From Micromonospora mirobrigensis (GTDB lineage: Bacteria > Actinomycetota > Actinomycetes > Mycobacteriales > Micromonosporaceae), in NCBI RefSeq assembly GCF_900091555.1, contig NZ_FMCX01000001.1, positions 434,001 through 498,000 on the forward strand: a stretch of 64,000 nt of DNA. Direction: 5' to 3'. The notes under the pieces were generated by a model that saw only the letters and a program-made list of their open reading frames with translations, made no database searches and was not told the DNA's origin. Made by a program: the position numbers and the translations under genes. Below are positions 15,881 to 25,230 of the stretch, in pieces; within the stretch, counting starts at the first letter, position 1, and every line of letters begins with the position of its first letter.

Positions 15881-17224
15881 TCAGGACGTCCAGTCCGGAC
15901 GCAGCGGGTACGTCGTCTCGCCGTCCGGCCCGTTACGGGTCGCCAGCACCTGGTGCAGCTGGATGCCGTTGCGCTCGAAGCCCATCCGCGACCCGGCCAT
16001 GTACAGCCCCCACACCCGGGCGGTGCCCGGCCCGACCTCGCCCACGCAGAAGTCCCAGTGCTCCACCAGGTTGCGGCACCAACCCGCCAGGGTCAGCGCG
16101 TAGTGCTGGCGCAGGTTCTCCTCGTGGTGCACCTCCAGGCCGGCGTCGTGGATCTCGCCGATCAGCCGCCCCGGACCGGCCAGCTCGCCGTCCGGGAAGA
16201 CGTACCGGTCGATGAACGCGCCCGAGCGGTGCGGCGCCCGGTTGTCGGCCCGGGTGATGCAGTGGTTGAGCAGCCGCCCGCCCGGGCGCAGCCGCTCCCG
16301 CAACGCCCGGAAGTACGCCGGATAGTTGCGCACCCCGATGTGCTCGGTCAGCCCGATCGAGGAGACCGCGTCGAACTGCTCCCGCGGCGCGTCCCGGTAG
16401 TCCAGGTGCCGCACCTCGGCCAGCTCCGACAGGCCCTCCCGCTCGATCGCCGCCTGCGCCCACTGCGCCTGCGCCCTCGACAGGGTCACCCCGAGCGCCT
16501 TGACGCCGTATTCCCTGGCCGCGTGCCGGACCATCCCACCCCAGCCGCAACCCACGTCCAGCAGCTTCATCCCCGGCCTGAGCGCCAGCTTGTTCGCCAC
16601 CAGGTCGTACTTGGCGCGCTGCGCCTCCTCCAGCGTGTCCTCCGGGGAGCGGAAGACCGCGCAGGTGTACGTCATGGACGGGCCGAGCACCTTCTCGTAG
16701 AAGGCGTTCGACACGTCGTAGTGGTGCGAGATCACCGTGCTGTCCCGGGACCTGGAGTGCCGCAGCCCGTTCATCACCCGCTTCCAGCGCGGCTGGGCCT
16801 CCTGCGGCGGGGGCGGCGGCGGCAGCAGCCGTTCCCAGCCCAACCCCCGGACCAGGGCCAGCCCCTCGGCCACCGACGGCAGCCGCAGCGGCATGTCGTC
16901 CTTGAGCACCGTCAGCGCCGCGTACGGGTCACCCGGGTGTACACCGCTCAACGCCAGGTCACCGCTGACGTACGCCCGGGCCATGCCCAGGTCGCCCGGG
17001 GCGGTGAGCAGGTAGGACAGGCCCCGCTCGTTACGGATGGAGAGGGTGATGCCGGCGTCGGCCGGACCGACGGCACTGCCGTCGTACCCGGTGATCCGGA
17101 CCGGCAGGCTGCCGGTGGTGACCGCGCGGATCACGTCCGCCACGGTCGTACCGCCCCGCCGGCCCCCCGCCGGTGGTGTCGCGGGCGTACTCGCCGCCCC
17201 CTGTTCTCGGTCGGTCAGGCTCAT
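15881..17224 (-). CDS. tmsB: SAM-dependent fatty acyl methyltransferase (TmsB, cyclopropane synthase family)
   Basis: 447 residues of the cyclopropane-fatty-acyl-phospholipid synthase family. The SAM-binding motif LLDVGCGWGGM is near residue 222, and family sequences SHHYDVSNAFYEKVLG, MTYTCAVF and SIGLTEHIG (carrying catalytic-site residues) are present. The N-terminal ~130 residues are the variable lipid-facing domain. Next to the FAD reductase it fits TmsB/BfaA, which adds a methyl from SAM to C10 of oleoyl chains to give 10-methylene acids. Its ATG overlaps the reductase stop (ATGA). A plain cyclopropane synthase is the alternative, but the partner argues against it. Confidence 0.87.
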   Translation of the reverse strand: MSLTDREQGAASTPATPPAGGRRGGTTVADVIRAVTTGSLPVRITGYDGSAVGPADAGITLSIRNERGLSYLLTAPGDLGMARAYVSGDLALSGVHPGDPYAALTVLKDDMPLRLPSVAEGLALVRGLGWERLLPPPPPPQEAQPRWKRVMNGLRHSRSRDSTVISHHYDVSNAFYEKVLGPSMTYTCAVFRSPEDTLEEAQRAKYDLVANKLALRPGMKLLDVGCGWGGMVRHAAREYGVKALGVTLSRAQAQWAQAAIEREGLSELAEVRHLDYRDAPREQFDAVSSIGLTEHIGVRNYPAYFRALRERLRPGGRLLNHCITRADNRAPHRSGAFIDRYVFPDGELAGPGRLIGEIHDAGLEVHHEENLRQHYALTLAGWCRNLVEHWDFCVGEVGPGTARVWGLYMAGSRMGFERNGIQLHQVLATRNGPDGETTYPLRPDWTS

Positions 17225-18618
17225 TGTCGTGCTACCGCCTTCTCGTACAGTCCGGTCAGCCGGTGGTCCGGGTCGTAGCGGTCCCGTACGGCCCCCCACA
17301 CCTGGCCGCCGTAGAGCCGGTCGAACGATTCCCGGTCGTAGTACGCGTCCGAGTAGAGCGACTTGTGCCCGCCCGCCTCGGACACCGCCCGCTCGATCGA
17401 GCGGTTGACGTCGCCGTCCGCCGCCCCTGCGGCGATCGGCACACTCCCCCAGAAGCCGATGTTCACATAGGTTTCGTCCGGTTGGAGGGGATACAGCGGC
17501 CATGCCCGGGCCGATCCCGGGCCGGCCGGCTCCCGCAGCCGCAGCGGGCAGAGCCACACCGGGGTCATCCCCACCTCCCGGTGGAACCACCGCAGGAAGC
17601 CCGCCGTCGCGGTGAGCGGGATCTCGACGTCCTGCACCACCCGCTCCCGGGCCGGCCGACCCCGCCAGCGGTCCACCCGGGCGGCCACCTGGTGCCGGTG
17701 CTCGAGGCGGACCAGCCGGTGATAGAAGTCGCTGCGCCGGTAGCGCTGTGGCCAGAGCCGGCGCACCACCGGATGCTGCACCCCGAACGCCGACGAACAC
17801 CAGAACCAGTCGGTGTCCCAACGCCAGAGATAGTCGTACGCGGTCAGCACGTCGCGGGTGCGCCGGCGCAGCGACCGGTAGTAGATGTCCTGGCCGGTGT
17901 AGTCGCTCGGCCGCTCCGCCTCGTCGCTGAACGACCCCAGCACCAGGTAGGCCTCGCCGGGGCTGAACATCACCCCGTCCATCGCGTCGACCGGCTCCCC
18001 CGCCCAGGCGCCCTTCTCGACCACCTCGGCGATCGCGTCGGTCAACTCCTCCAGCCGGGTGAACCGGATGTTGCGCAGGCCCACGAAGCGGCGCACCGGT
18101 TGCAGCTCGATCCGCAGCCGGGTGGCGTAGCCGAGGCTGCCCAGCGAGTTGGGAAAGGCCCGGAACAGGTCTGCGTGCTCACCGACCGGCCGGGCGGTGA
18201 CGATCTCGCCCGAGCCGGTGAGGATGTCCATCTCGGTCACCGACTCGTGCGGCAGGCCGTTGCGGAACGAGGTGGACTCGATGCCGAGCCCGGTCACCGC
18301 CCCACCCAGGGTGATCGTTCGCAACTGCGGCACGACCAGCGGCATCAGCCCGTGCGACAGGGTGGCGTCCACCAGGTCCTCGTAGGTGCACATGCCCTGC
18401 ACGTCGGCCGTCCGGGCCTCGGGATCGACCCCGATCACCCCGCTCAGGCCGCTGACGTCCAGCCCCGGAGCGCTCGGCACCGACCTGGGTCGGAACAGGT
18501 TCGACGTGCGTTTGGCAAGCCGCACGGGCTCGCCGGGTGGCACCGCGGCGTACGACCGCCGCAGCGTGGCCACCGCCTGATCATGGTCCACCGGATGATC
18601 CACACGCTCCGCGCGCAT
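17221..18618 (-). CDS. tmsA: FAD-binding 10-methylene-fatty-acyl reductase (TmsA/BfaB type)
   Basis: 465 residues. The N-terminal half is an FAD-binding PCMH-type domain (VIGVDPEARTADVQGMCTYEDLV, VPQLRTITLGGAVTGLGIES), the C-terminal half a DHCR24/sterol-reductase-like cap (PVWLCPLRLRE, YVNIGFWG). Known partners in actinobacteria reduce the 10-methylene group left by TmsB to a 10-methyl branch, giving tuberculostearic acid. Here it is the first gene of a two-gene unit with a 4-bp overlap; tmsC is absent from the window. The ATG at 18616-18618 lies 6 nt after TAATGT (18625-18630, minus strand), consistent with a leaderless transcript. Confidence 0.85.
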   Translation of the reverse strand: MRAERVDHPVDHDQAVATLRRSYAAVPPGEPVRLAKRTSNLFRPRSVPSAPGLDVSGLSGVIGVDPEARTADVQGMCTYEDLVDATLSHGLMPLVVPQLRTITLGGAVTGLGIESTSFRNGLPHESVTEMDILTGSGEIVTARPVGEHADLFRAFPNSLGSLGYATRLRIELQPVRRFVGLRNIRFTRLEELTDAIAEVVEKGAWAGEPVDAMDGVMFSPGEAYLVLGSFSDEAERPSDYTGQDIYYRSLRRRTRDVLTAYDYLWRWDTDWFWCSSAFGVQHPVVRRLWPQRYRRSDFYHRLVRLEHRHQVAARVDRWRGRPARERVVQDVEIPLTATAGFLRWFHREVGMTPVWLCPLRLREPAGPGSARAWPLYPLQPDETYVNIGFWGSVPIAAGAADGDVNRSIERAVSEAGGHKSLYSDAYYDRESFDRLYGGQVWGAVRDRYDPDHRLTGLYEKAVARQ

Positions 18619-18712
18619 GAGATCACATTACGCCTCCACCCGCCCGGAAGGGGGGACGTCCACGGTGGCCGTTTCGCGTCCCGCCGGCGGCGTGCGGGCT
18701 ACCGTGGCGGGC
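18619..18712. promoter_or_regulatory. divergent leaderless promoters, tmsAB and ybaK-like gene
   Basis: TAATGT on the minus strand (18625-18630) ends 6 nt before the tmsA ATG, and TACCGT on the plus strand (18700-18705) ends 7 nt before the ATG at 18713. Neither gene has a ribosome-binding site. Confidence 0.5.
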
Positions 18713-19183
18713 ATGCCGTCCCCCGCGATCGCCGCCCTCGATGCCACCGGCCTGCCGTACCGGGTGATCCGGCACGCTCCGGTGGCCAGCCTGGGCGAGG
18801 CCGCCGCCGCCCGCGGCGTGGAGATCCCCGACGTGGTCAAGACCCTGGTGGTCCGCCGCGGCCCCGGCGAGCACCTCTTCGTCCTCACCCCCGGCGGACG
18901 GGTGATCTCCTGGCCGAAGCTGCGGGCGCTGCTCGGGGTGAGCCGGCTGTCGATGCCGGACGCGGCGGCGGCCCGGGAGGCCACCGGCTACGAACGCGGC
19001 ACCATCACCCCGTTCGGCGCCACCACCGCCTGGCCGGTGATCGCCGACGAGCGGCTGCGCGGCCGGGAGATCACCCTCGGCGCGGGCGAGCACGGCGTCG
19101 CGGTGGCGCTGGACGCCGACGCCGCGCTGACCGCCCTGGCCGCCACCGTCGCCGACGTCACCGATCCCGAACCGACCCGCTGA
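18713..19183 (+). CDS. YbaK/EbsC-type aminoacyl-tRNA deacylase
   Basis: 156 residues with the YbaK/ProX editing fold: LPYRVIRHAPVASLGEAAAARG, PDVVKTLVVRRGPGEHLFVL carrying the conserved Lys, and ERGTITPFG, the GxxxPxG-like loop of the active site. Free-standing members hydrolyse mischarged tRNAs such as Cys-tRNAPro or Ala-tRNAPro in the cytoplasm. Which tRNA it edits cannot be read here. The ATG at 18713 is chosen over the ATG at 18617 because TACCGT directly precedes it and the family fold begins there. Confidence 0.87.
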   Translation: MPSPAIAALDATGLPYRVIRHAPVASLGEAAAARGVEIPDVVKTLVVRRGPGEHLFVLTPGGRVISWPKLRALLGVSRLSMPDAAAAREATGYERGTITPFGATTAWPVIADERLRGREITLGAGEHGVAVALDADAALTALAATVADVTDPEPTR

Positions 19184-19222
19184 GCAGTGGCCGGCGGGCC
19201 GGTGGCGGCATAGCGTGGGGGC

Positions 19223-19507
<285 letters not shown>

Positions 19508-19600
19508 GCGGCGTCGATCGCCGGCGCCGCCGGTGGACCGAGCGTGACCGGGCGGAGCGGCGATTGGCCCCGGGGCACCCGGTTGCGTCAGGATGCCCCC

Positions 19601-20365
19601 ATGGCCGTCTCCGATGAGCGCAACGACCCGGCCGGCACCGTCTACGGCGCCGCCCGCCGCCGCCGGGCCCGCCCCGGGCTGCCCGGTGACCCGCTGATGC
19701 GGATCGCGCTGGCGATCGGGCTGGTCGGCGTCCTGCTCGGAGCCTTCTTCGCCACCGGCGTGCTCGGCGGCGGCGGCCAGGAGCCGGTGCTGCCCGCCGC
19801 GGCGGCCACCCAGGAACCGGCGGCCGACGAGTCCCCGACGGCGGCCGAGCCGACCGTCGAGCCGATCCCGACCGTTCCGGCCGAGCCGTCGCCGACGCCG
19901 ACGCCCGAGGCCACCACGCCCTCGGCGCCACCCGCCCCGGCCGGCCCGCCCACCGGTCCGCAGCTGTTCCGGACGGTCACCTCCGGCCTCTGCGTCGGCC
20001 TGGCCGGCGGTGAACCCGAGGGCGCCGACGCGACGCTGGTCGACTGCACCGGCAGCCCCGACCAGCAGTGGGTGGCCACCCCGGTGAACGGGGACGTGGT
20101 CACCCTGACCAACGCCGCCACCGGCAAGTGCCTCGACGTGGACGGCGGCAGCGGCGACGACGGCGCGGTCGTGCAGCAGTGGTCCTGCCAGGGACAGGCC
20201 AACCAGCAGTGGCGGATCGTCGCCATCGGCACCGGTCCGGTGCTGCTCACCCCGGTGCACAGCGGCAAGTGCGTCCGGATCCACGACAACGCCACCACCG
20301 CCGGCGCCTACCTGGAGCAGGCCACCTGCACCGCCACCGCCGAGCAGCAGTGGACGCTGGGCTGA
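19601..20365 (+). CDS. membrane-anchored ricin-type beta-trefoil lectin
   Basis: 254 residues. A cytoplasmic Arg-rich N-terminus (~1-32) and one membrane segment (~33-52, MRIALAIGLVGVLLGAFFA) are followed by a Thr/Pro/Glu-rich spacer to about 122. A ricin B-type domain comes after, with repeated QQW signatures (DQQWVATP, NQQWRIVA, EQQWTLG) and paired cysteines. It probably displays a carbohydrate-binding domain on the outer face. CAGGAT (19589-19594) ends 6 nt before the ATG. The end lies 3 bp from the convergent MFS gene. Confidence 0.85.
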   Translation: MAVSDERNDPAGTVYGAARRRRARPGLPGDPLMRIALAIGLVGVLLGAFFATGVLGGGGQEPVLPAAAATQEPAADESPTAAEPTVEPIPTVPAEPSPTPTPEATTPSAPPAPAGPPTGPQLFRTVTSGLCVGLAGGEPEGADATLVDCTGSPDQQWVATPVNGDVVTLTNAATGKCLDVDGGSGDDGAVVQQWSCQGQANQQWRIVAIGTGPVLLTPVHSGKCVRIHDNATTAGAYLEQATCTATAEQQWTLG

Positions 20366-20368
20366 CCG

Positions 20369-21670
20369 TCAGCCGCGGTAACTCCACGCCCGCCGCCCGG
20401 TGACCACCGGCACCGGCTCCACCGCGACGACCACCGGATCCCGCCGACGCAGCGCCAGCGACAGCACGGCCGCGCCGACCGACAGCGCTCCGGCCGCGTA
20501 CCAGGCCACGGCGTAGTCGCCGAGAGAGTCGCGGACCAGGCCGGCCCCGGTCGCGGCGATCGCCGCGCCGAACTGGTGGGCGGCGAAGACCCAGCCGAAG
20601 ACCACCGCCCCGGACGCGCCGAAGTACTCCCGGCACAGCGCCACCGTGGGCGGCACGGTGGCCACCCAGTCCAGCCCGTAGAAGACGATGAAGACCAGCA
20701 TGCTCGGCTGCGCGCTGTCGGCGAAGAGCGCCGGCAGCACCAGCAGCGACGCCCCGCGCAACGTGTAGTAGGCGGCCAGCAGCAGCCGGGCGTCCACCCG
20801 GTCGGTGAGCCAACCCGAGGCGATCGAGCCGGCGATGTCGAAGATCCCGACCACGGCCAGCAGTCCGGCCGCGGTGGTCTCGGGCATGCCGTGGTCGTGC
20901 GCGGCCGGCACGAAGTGGGTGCCGACCAGCCCGTTCGTGGTCGCCCCGCAGATCGCGAAGCCGCCGGCCAGCAGCCAGAACGCGCGGGTCCGCGCGGCGC
21001 CGGCCAGCGCGCCCACCGCCCGGGCCGCCGCCCCACCGGCCGGCGCGGGCGCCGGCACCACCTCGGCCGCGCCGTAGGCCGGTAGGCCGAGATCCGCCGG
21101 GTGCTCACGCAGCAGCCACCCCACCAGGGGTACGACCGCCAGCGCGGCCCCGGCCACGACGAGCGCCGCCGCCCGCCAGCCGTGGTCGCGGACCAGCACC
21201 GCCAGCAGCGGCAGGAACACCAGCTGGCCGGCCGCCCCACCGGCGGTCAGCACCCCGGTGACCAGTCCGCGCCGCTGCACGAACCACCGCCCGGTCACGG
21301 TCGCCACGAAGGCCAGCGCCATCGAGCCGGTGCCCAGCCCGACCAGTACGCCCCAGCAGAGCAGCAGCTGCCAGCTCGCGGTCATGAAGACGGTCAGGCC
21401 ACTGCCGAGGGCGACCAGCAGCAGCGCGGCGGCCACCACCCGGCGGATGCCGAACCGGTCCATCAGCGCGGCGGCGAAGGGCGCGGTCAGCCCGTAGAGC
21501 AGCAGGTTGACCGAGACGGCGGCGGAGATGGTCGCCAGCGGCCAACCGAACTCGGCGTGCAGCGGGTGCAGCAGCACCCCGGGTGTGGCGCGGAACCCGG
21601 CCGCGCCGACCAGCGCCACGAAGGCGACGGCGGCGACGTACCAGGCCTGATGCGGGCGGTGTCGGATCAC
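20369..21670 (-). CDS. MFS transporter (OFA/monocarboxylate-like, 12 helices)
   Basis: 433 residues. The N-terminus QAWYVAAVAFVALVGAAGFRATPGVLLHPLHAEFGW begins helix 1, and the protein shows the usual MFS loop LMDRFGIRRVVAAALLL and a C-terminal half starting near 225 (TRAFWLLAGGFAICGATTNG). The architecture resembles OFA or monocarboxylate-type MFS carriers; direction and substrate are unknown. The GTG at 21668-21670 is the only sensible start, with GGAG upstream. It is divergent from the GlxA-like regulator, a common transporter-regulator arrangement. Confidence 0.88.
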   Translation of the reverse strand: MIRHRPHQAWYVAAVAFVALVGAAGFRATPGVLLHPLHAEFGWPLATISAAVSVNLLLYGLTAPFAAALMDRFGIRRVVAAALLLVALGSGLTVFMTASWQLLLCWGVLVGLGTGSMALAFVATVTGRWFVQRRGLVTGVLTAGGAAGQLVFLPLLAVLVRDHGWRAAALVVAGAALAVVPLVGWLLREHPADLGLPAYGAAEVVPAPAPAGGAAARAVGALAGAARTRAFWLLAGGFAICGATTNGLVGTHFVPAAHDHGMPETTAAGLLAVVGIFDIAGSIASGWLTDRVDARLLLAAYYTLRGASLLVLPALFADSAQPSMLVFIVFYGLDWVATVPPTVALCREYFGASGAVVFGWVFAAHQFGAAIAATGAGLVRDSLGDYAVAWYAAGALSVGAAVLSLALRRRDPVVVAVEPVPVVTGRRAWSYRG

Positions 21671-21742
21671 GCCGTCGAGTCTCCGGGGCGGGCCACCCGA
21701 CCGGCGAGTGGCCGGAAAGCCATCATGCGCAATAATCGGGCC

Positions 21743-22720
21743 ATGGCCCTCGTCCCGCACCGGATCGGCGTGCTCGCCCTCGACGGGGTGGTCGCCCTGG
21801 ACCTGGGCACCCCCTCCCAGGTCTTCCACACCGCCCGCGCCGACGACGACACCCCGCTCTACACGGTCACCATCTGCACTCCGGGCGGCCAGCCGATCCG
21901 CTCCAGCGCCGGCTTCCAGGTCCTCCCGGAACACGGGCTGGAGCTGCTGGCCGCCGTGGACACGGTGATCGTCCCCGGCATCCACAGCGGCACCGCACTG
22001 GACGACGGCACGGTCGACCCGGCCGTCGCCGAGGCGCTGCGGGCCGCCCACCACCGGGGCGCCCGGGTCATGTCGATCTGCACCGGCGCCTTCGTCCTGG
22101 CCGCCGCCGGGCTGCTCGACGGCCGCCCGGCCACCACCCACTGGGCGTACGCGAGCCGCTTCCGCCGGCTGCACCCGACCGTCGACCTGGACCCGGACGT
22201 GCTCTTCATCGACGACGGGCCGGTGCTCACCTCGGCCGGCGTGGCCGCCGGGATCGACCTGTGCCTGCACGTCGTGCGCACCGACCACGGGGCCGCGGTG
22301 GCCAACCGGTCGGCCCGGCGCTGCGTGGTGCCACCGTGGCGCGACGGCGGCCAGGCCCAGTACATCGAGCGACCGGTCCCGGCCGGCCCGCGTACCGGCA
22401 CCGCCGCCACCCGCGAGTGGGCCCGGCAGCGGCTGCACGAGCCGGTCACCCTGCGGGACCTGGCCGGGCACGCCCGGATGAGCGTGCGCACCTTCACCCG
22501 GCACTTCCGCTCCGAGACCGGGCTCAGCCCGGCCCAGTGGCTACTGGGGCAGCGCACCGACCATGCCCGCCTGCTGCTGGAGACCACCGACCTGAGCGTC
22601 GACCAGGTCGCCCACCGGTCCGGCTTCGGCACGGCCGCCGCCCTGCGCCAGCAGCTCCAGCTGCGGATCGGGGTCTCCCCCTCGGCCTACCGCCGCACCT
22701 TCCGCCGCATCCCCGGCTGA
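21743..22720 (+). CDS. GlxA-family AraC-type transcriptional regulator
   Basis: 325 residues. Residues ~1-200 form a DJ-1/PfpI-like domain (GVLALDGVVALDLGTPSQVF; nucleophile-elbow MSICTGAFVLAAAGLL), and residues ~225-320 an AraC double helix-turn-helix (TLRDLAGHARMSVRTFTRHF and LSVDQVAHRSGFGTAAALRQ). Such regulators sense small molecules through the DJ-1 domain. AATAAT (21731-21736) lies 6 nt before ATG 21743, supporting that start over ATG 21725. Its divergent partner, the MFS gene, is the likely target. Confidence 0.9.
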   Translation: MALVPHRIGVLALDGVVALDLGTPSQVFHTARADDDTPLYTVTICTPGGQPIRSSAGFQVLPEHGLELLAAVDTVIVPGIHSGTALDDGTVDPAVAEALRAAHHRGARVMSICTGAFVLAAAGLLDGRPATTHWAYASRFRRLHPTVDLDPDVLFIDDGPVLTSAGVAAGIDLCLHVVRTDHGAAVANRSARRCVVPPWRDGGQAQYIERPVPAGPRTGTAATREWARQRLHEPVTLRDLAGHARMSVRTFTRHFRSETGLSPAQWLLGQRTDHARLLLETTDLSVDQVAHRSGFGTAAALRQQLQLRIGVSPSAYRRTFRRIPG

Positions 22721-22725
22721 CCGGG

Positions 22726-23205
22726 TCAGGCCGGGTGGGGTTGGCGGCGCAGGGAGTGCAGTTGGGCCAGGTGCATCGGGAGGTGGACGCGGGCGTGCAG
22801 GTCCAGCACCCGACCCCAGGGCAGCGACTCGTCCACGTCCAGGTCGAAGCCCTCCCGCAGCACCGTGTCGACCGGCGTCTCGGCGGCCTCGCCCAGCCGG
22901 TCGGCGAGGGCACAGAGCTTCTGGCTGGTGGCCCGCAGCAGGGTCCCCAGCCCGTCCAGCCCGCCGCACTCGGCGGTCAGCGCGTCCAGCTGCGGCCGGT
23001 GGATGGTCTCCAGGTCGTAGTAGGCGAACGGGGAGCCGGCGAGCACCGCCTCGGTCGCCTCGCTCATCAGCTCGTCGTTGGCGGCGAGGTGCGCCACGAT
23101 CTGCTCGGCGCTCAGCTCCCCCTCGGCAGGCGTACCGAAATCCCCGCCGTCGACCAGGTCGAACACCTCGCCGTAGCGTCGCCGCAACTCCCCGCTCTCC
23201 ACCAC
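22726..23205 (-). CDS. DinB-like / maleylpyruvate isomerase-like domain protein
   Basis: About 159 residues, all helical. IVAHLAANDELM near residue 40 and HLPMHLAQLHSL at the C-terminus provide spaced histidines as in DinB-fold metal proteins that use mycothiol or bacillithiol. Enzyme activity cannot be assigned. The start is uncertain: a TTG at 23215-23217 is in frame, but GTG at 23203-23205 or 23200-23202 is more likely. It converges with the GlxA-like gene with a 5-bp gap. Confidence 0.7.
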   Translation of the reverse strand: MVESGELRRRYGEVFDLVDGGDFGTPAEGELSAEQIVAHLAANDELMSEATEAVLAGSPFAYYDLETIHRPQLDALTAECGGLDGLGTLLRATSQKLCALADRLGEAAETPVDTVLREGFDLDVDESLPWGRVLDLHARVHLPMHLAQLHSLRRQPHPA

Positions 23206-23275
23206 CCCCGCAGCCAACCCGCCGCCCCGCCCGGGTGCCGGCCGATCGGCACCGGTTCACCCGGACGGGGGCGGG

Positions 23276-25228
23276 TCAGCGACGGCCGTGCCGGGCGCGC
23301 AGGTAGTCGGCGACGACGTACTCGCCCAGGTCGTCGGGGTCGGGGGTGAACATCCGGCCCTTGGAGCGGCGGGCCACCGCGTCCACGAAGCGGCGCAGGC
23401 CGGGGTCGTCACCGAGCATGAACAGGTTGATGGTGGCGCCGTAGCGGGTCAGCCGGTCCACCTCCCGGATGGTCGCCTCGATCGTCTCCGGCAGCGGCGG
23501 CCAGTGGAAGTACGCCTCCCCGTCCTCCGGGTCGAGGTGGGCGGTCGGCTCGCCGTCGGTGACCACCAGCACCACCGGCTCGGCGCCCGGGTGCTTGCGC
23601 AGGTGCCGCCCGGCCAGCCGCAGCGCGTGCTGGAGGTTGGTGCCCTGCTGGAGGTCCGGCTCGACGGCCGCCAGCTCCTGCTGGCTCAGCGCCGCCGCCT
23701 CCCGGCCGAACCCGACGATCTGGAGGGCGTCCTGCGGGAACCGGGTGGCCACCAGGTGCGACAGGGCCAGCGCCGTCTGCTTCATCGGCCCCCAGCGCCC
23801 CTGGGAGATCATCGAGTACGACAGGTCGACGCAGAGCGCCACCGCCGCCGACGCCCGCCGTTCGGTCTCCACCACCTCGAAGTCCTCGACGGCCAGTTGC
23901 AGGGGCACGGTGGGGCCGGCCCGGCGTACCGCGCGGGTGAGGGTGCGCACCACGTCCAGGGGCTGCTCGTCGCCGTACTCCCACTGCCGGGAGGCGCCGC
24001 TGACCTCGCCGGCCGCCCCGGCCGAGCGCAGGTCGTGCTGGCCGCGCGGGCCGGCGGTCAGCTCACCGAAGACCCGGCGCAGCGCCGTGCCGGCGAGCCG
24101 GCGCAACGCCTTCGGGCTCAGGGTCAGGCCGTCGGCGTCCCGGCTCACCCAGCCCTGCCGGCGCAGCTCCCGCTCCAGCTCCCGCAGCCGGCGTACGTCG
24201 TCGGCGGCGTCGCGGCCCAGCGTCCGGGCGACCGCCTCGACGTCCACCTCGTCCAGGGTGGCACCGGACTGGTCCTGGTCCAGGGCGTCGAGCAGCTCGT
24301 CCAACTCGGCGATCTCGTCGAGCGCGCCGGTCGCCTCGCCGTACCCGAGGGGCTGGTCACCGCGGACCCGCTCGCCGCGCTGCCAGTTCAGGTCGGGACG
24401 CAGCGCCCTGAGGTGGTCGTCGAGCGCCGACAGCTCGCCTGCGAGCCGGTCGCCCAGCGACTGGCGCATCAGGCCGGCCAGTTCCTCGCGCTGCCGGTCC
24501 GACAGCGAGCGCATCAGCCGTTCCCCGGCGGCGGCCCGCCGGGCCAGCACGTCGACCAGCTCGTCGACGTCCTTGGGCCGCTCGGGGAAGAACTCGCCGT
24601 GCCGGCGCATGAACTCGGCGAACGCGTCGGTGGTGTCCTCCGAGCGGGCGTGCCGGTCCAGCAGGTCGTTGAGGTCGCGCATCATCTCGGCGAGCTGCCG
24701 CTGCACCGCCGGGTCACCGGCCGCCCGGGCCGCGTCGCGCAGCCCGGCGAAGCGCTGTTCCAACACGTCGCCGCGGAGCCCGTCGAGGATCTGCTGGTAC
24801 GTCCGCCGCGCCTCCTCGCTGGCCCACTCGTAACCGGCCAGCTCCTGCACCGCGCGGGCGGTGGAGCGGGGCAGGTTGTCCAGCACCGCCTCGGCGAAGC
24901 GGGCGTCGTCGTCGCCGCGTCCGCGCAGCGCGTCCCGCTCGGCGGCGAGCGCCTGGTCGAGCAGCGCCCGGGAGCGGGTGACCGTCCCGTCCAGGTCGCC
25001 CCGGCGCAGCGCCTCCCGGCGCAGCCGACGGGCCCGGGAAGCCAGCTCGTCCAGGCCACCCCGGCCCTGCGGTCCCCGGCGCAGCAGGTCACGCAGCGCC
25101 TCCCGCAGGCTGCCGCCGTTGAGCACCTCGGCGCCGACGGCGTCCACCGCCTCGCGCACGTCGTACGGCGGGGCGAGCGGGTCGGGCCCGCCGCGCCACT
25201 GGCCGTACCGGAACCGGTTGCCGGCCAT
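23276..25228 (-). CDS. VWA-domain protein partner of MoxR-like AAA+ ATPase
   Basis: 650 residues. The first ~410 are helical and charged. The C-terminal von Willebrand A domain holds a MIDAS: DLSYSM near residue 467, a downstream Thr, and VVTDGEPT. It resembles the D-subunit of Mg-chelatase-like or MoxR/VWA pairs, in which the VWA protein recruits substrates to the AAA+ ring for metal insertion or complex remodelling. The gene follows the ATPase after 2 bp, so they are co-translated. Target unknown. Confidence 0.88.
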   Translation of the reverse strand: MAGNRFRYGQWRGGPDPLAPPYDVREAVDAVGAEVLNGGSLREALRDLLRRGPQGRGGLDELASRARRLRREALRRGDLDGTVTRSRALLDQALAAERDALRGRGDDDARFAEAVLDNLPRSTARAVQELAGYEWASEEARRTYQQILDGLRGDVLEQRFAGLRDAARAAGDPAVQRQLAEMMRDLNDLLDRHARSEDTTDAFAEFMRRHGEFFPERPKDVDELVDVLARRAAAGERLMRSLSDRQREELAGLMRQSLGDRLAGELSALDDHLRALRPDLNWQRGERVRGDQPLGYGEATGALDEIAELDELLDALDQDQSGATLDEVDVEAVARTLGRDAADDVRRLRELERELRRQGWVSRDADGLTLSPKALRRLAGTALRRVFGELTAGPRGQHDLRSAGAAGEVSGASRQWEYGDEQPLDVVRTLTRAVRRAGPTVPLQLAVEDFEVVETERRASAAVALCVDLSYSMISQGRWGPMKQTALALSHLVATRFPQDALQIVGFGREAAALSQQELAAVEPDLQQGTNLQHALRLAGRHLRKHPGAEPVVLVVTDGEPTAHLDPEDGEAYFHWPPLPETIEATIREVDRLTRYGATINLFMLGDDPGLRRFVDAVARRSKGRMFTPDPDDLGEYVVADYLRARHGRR

Positions 25229-25230
25229 GG

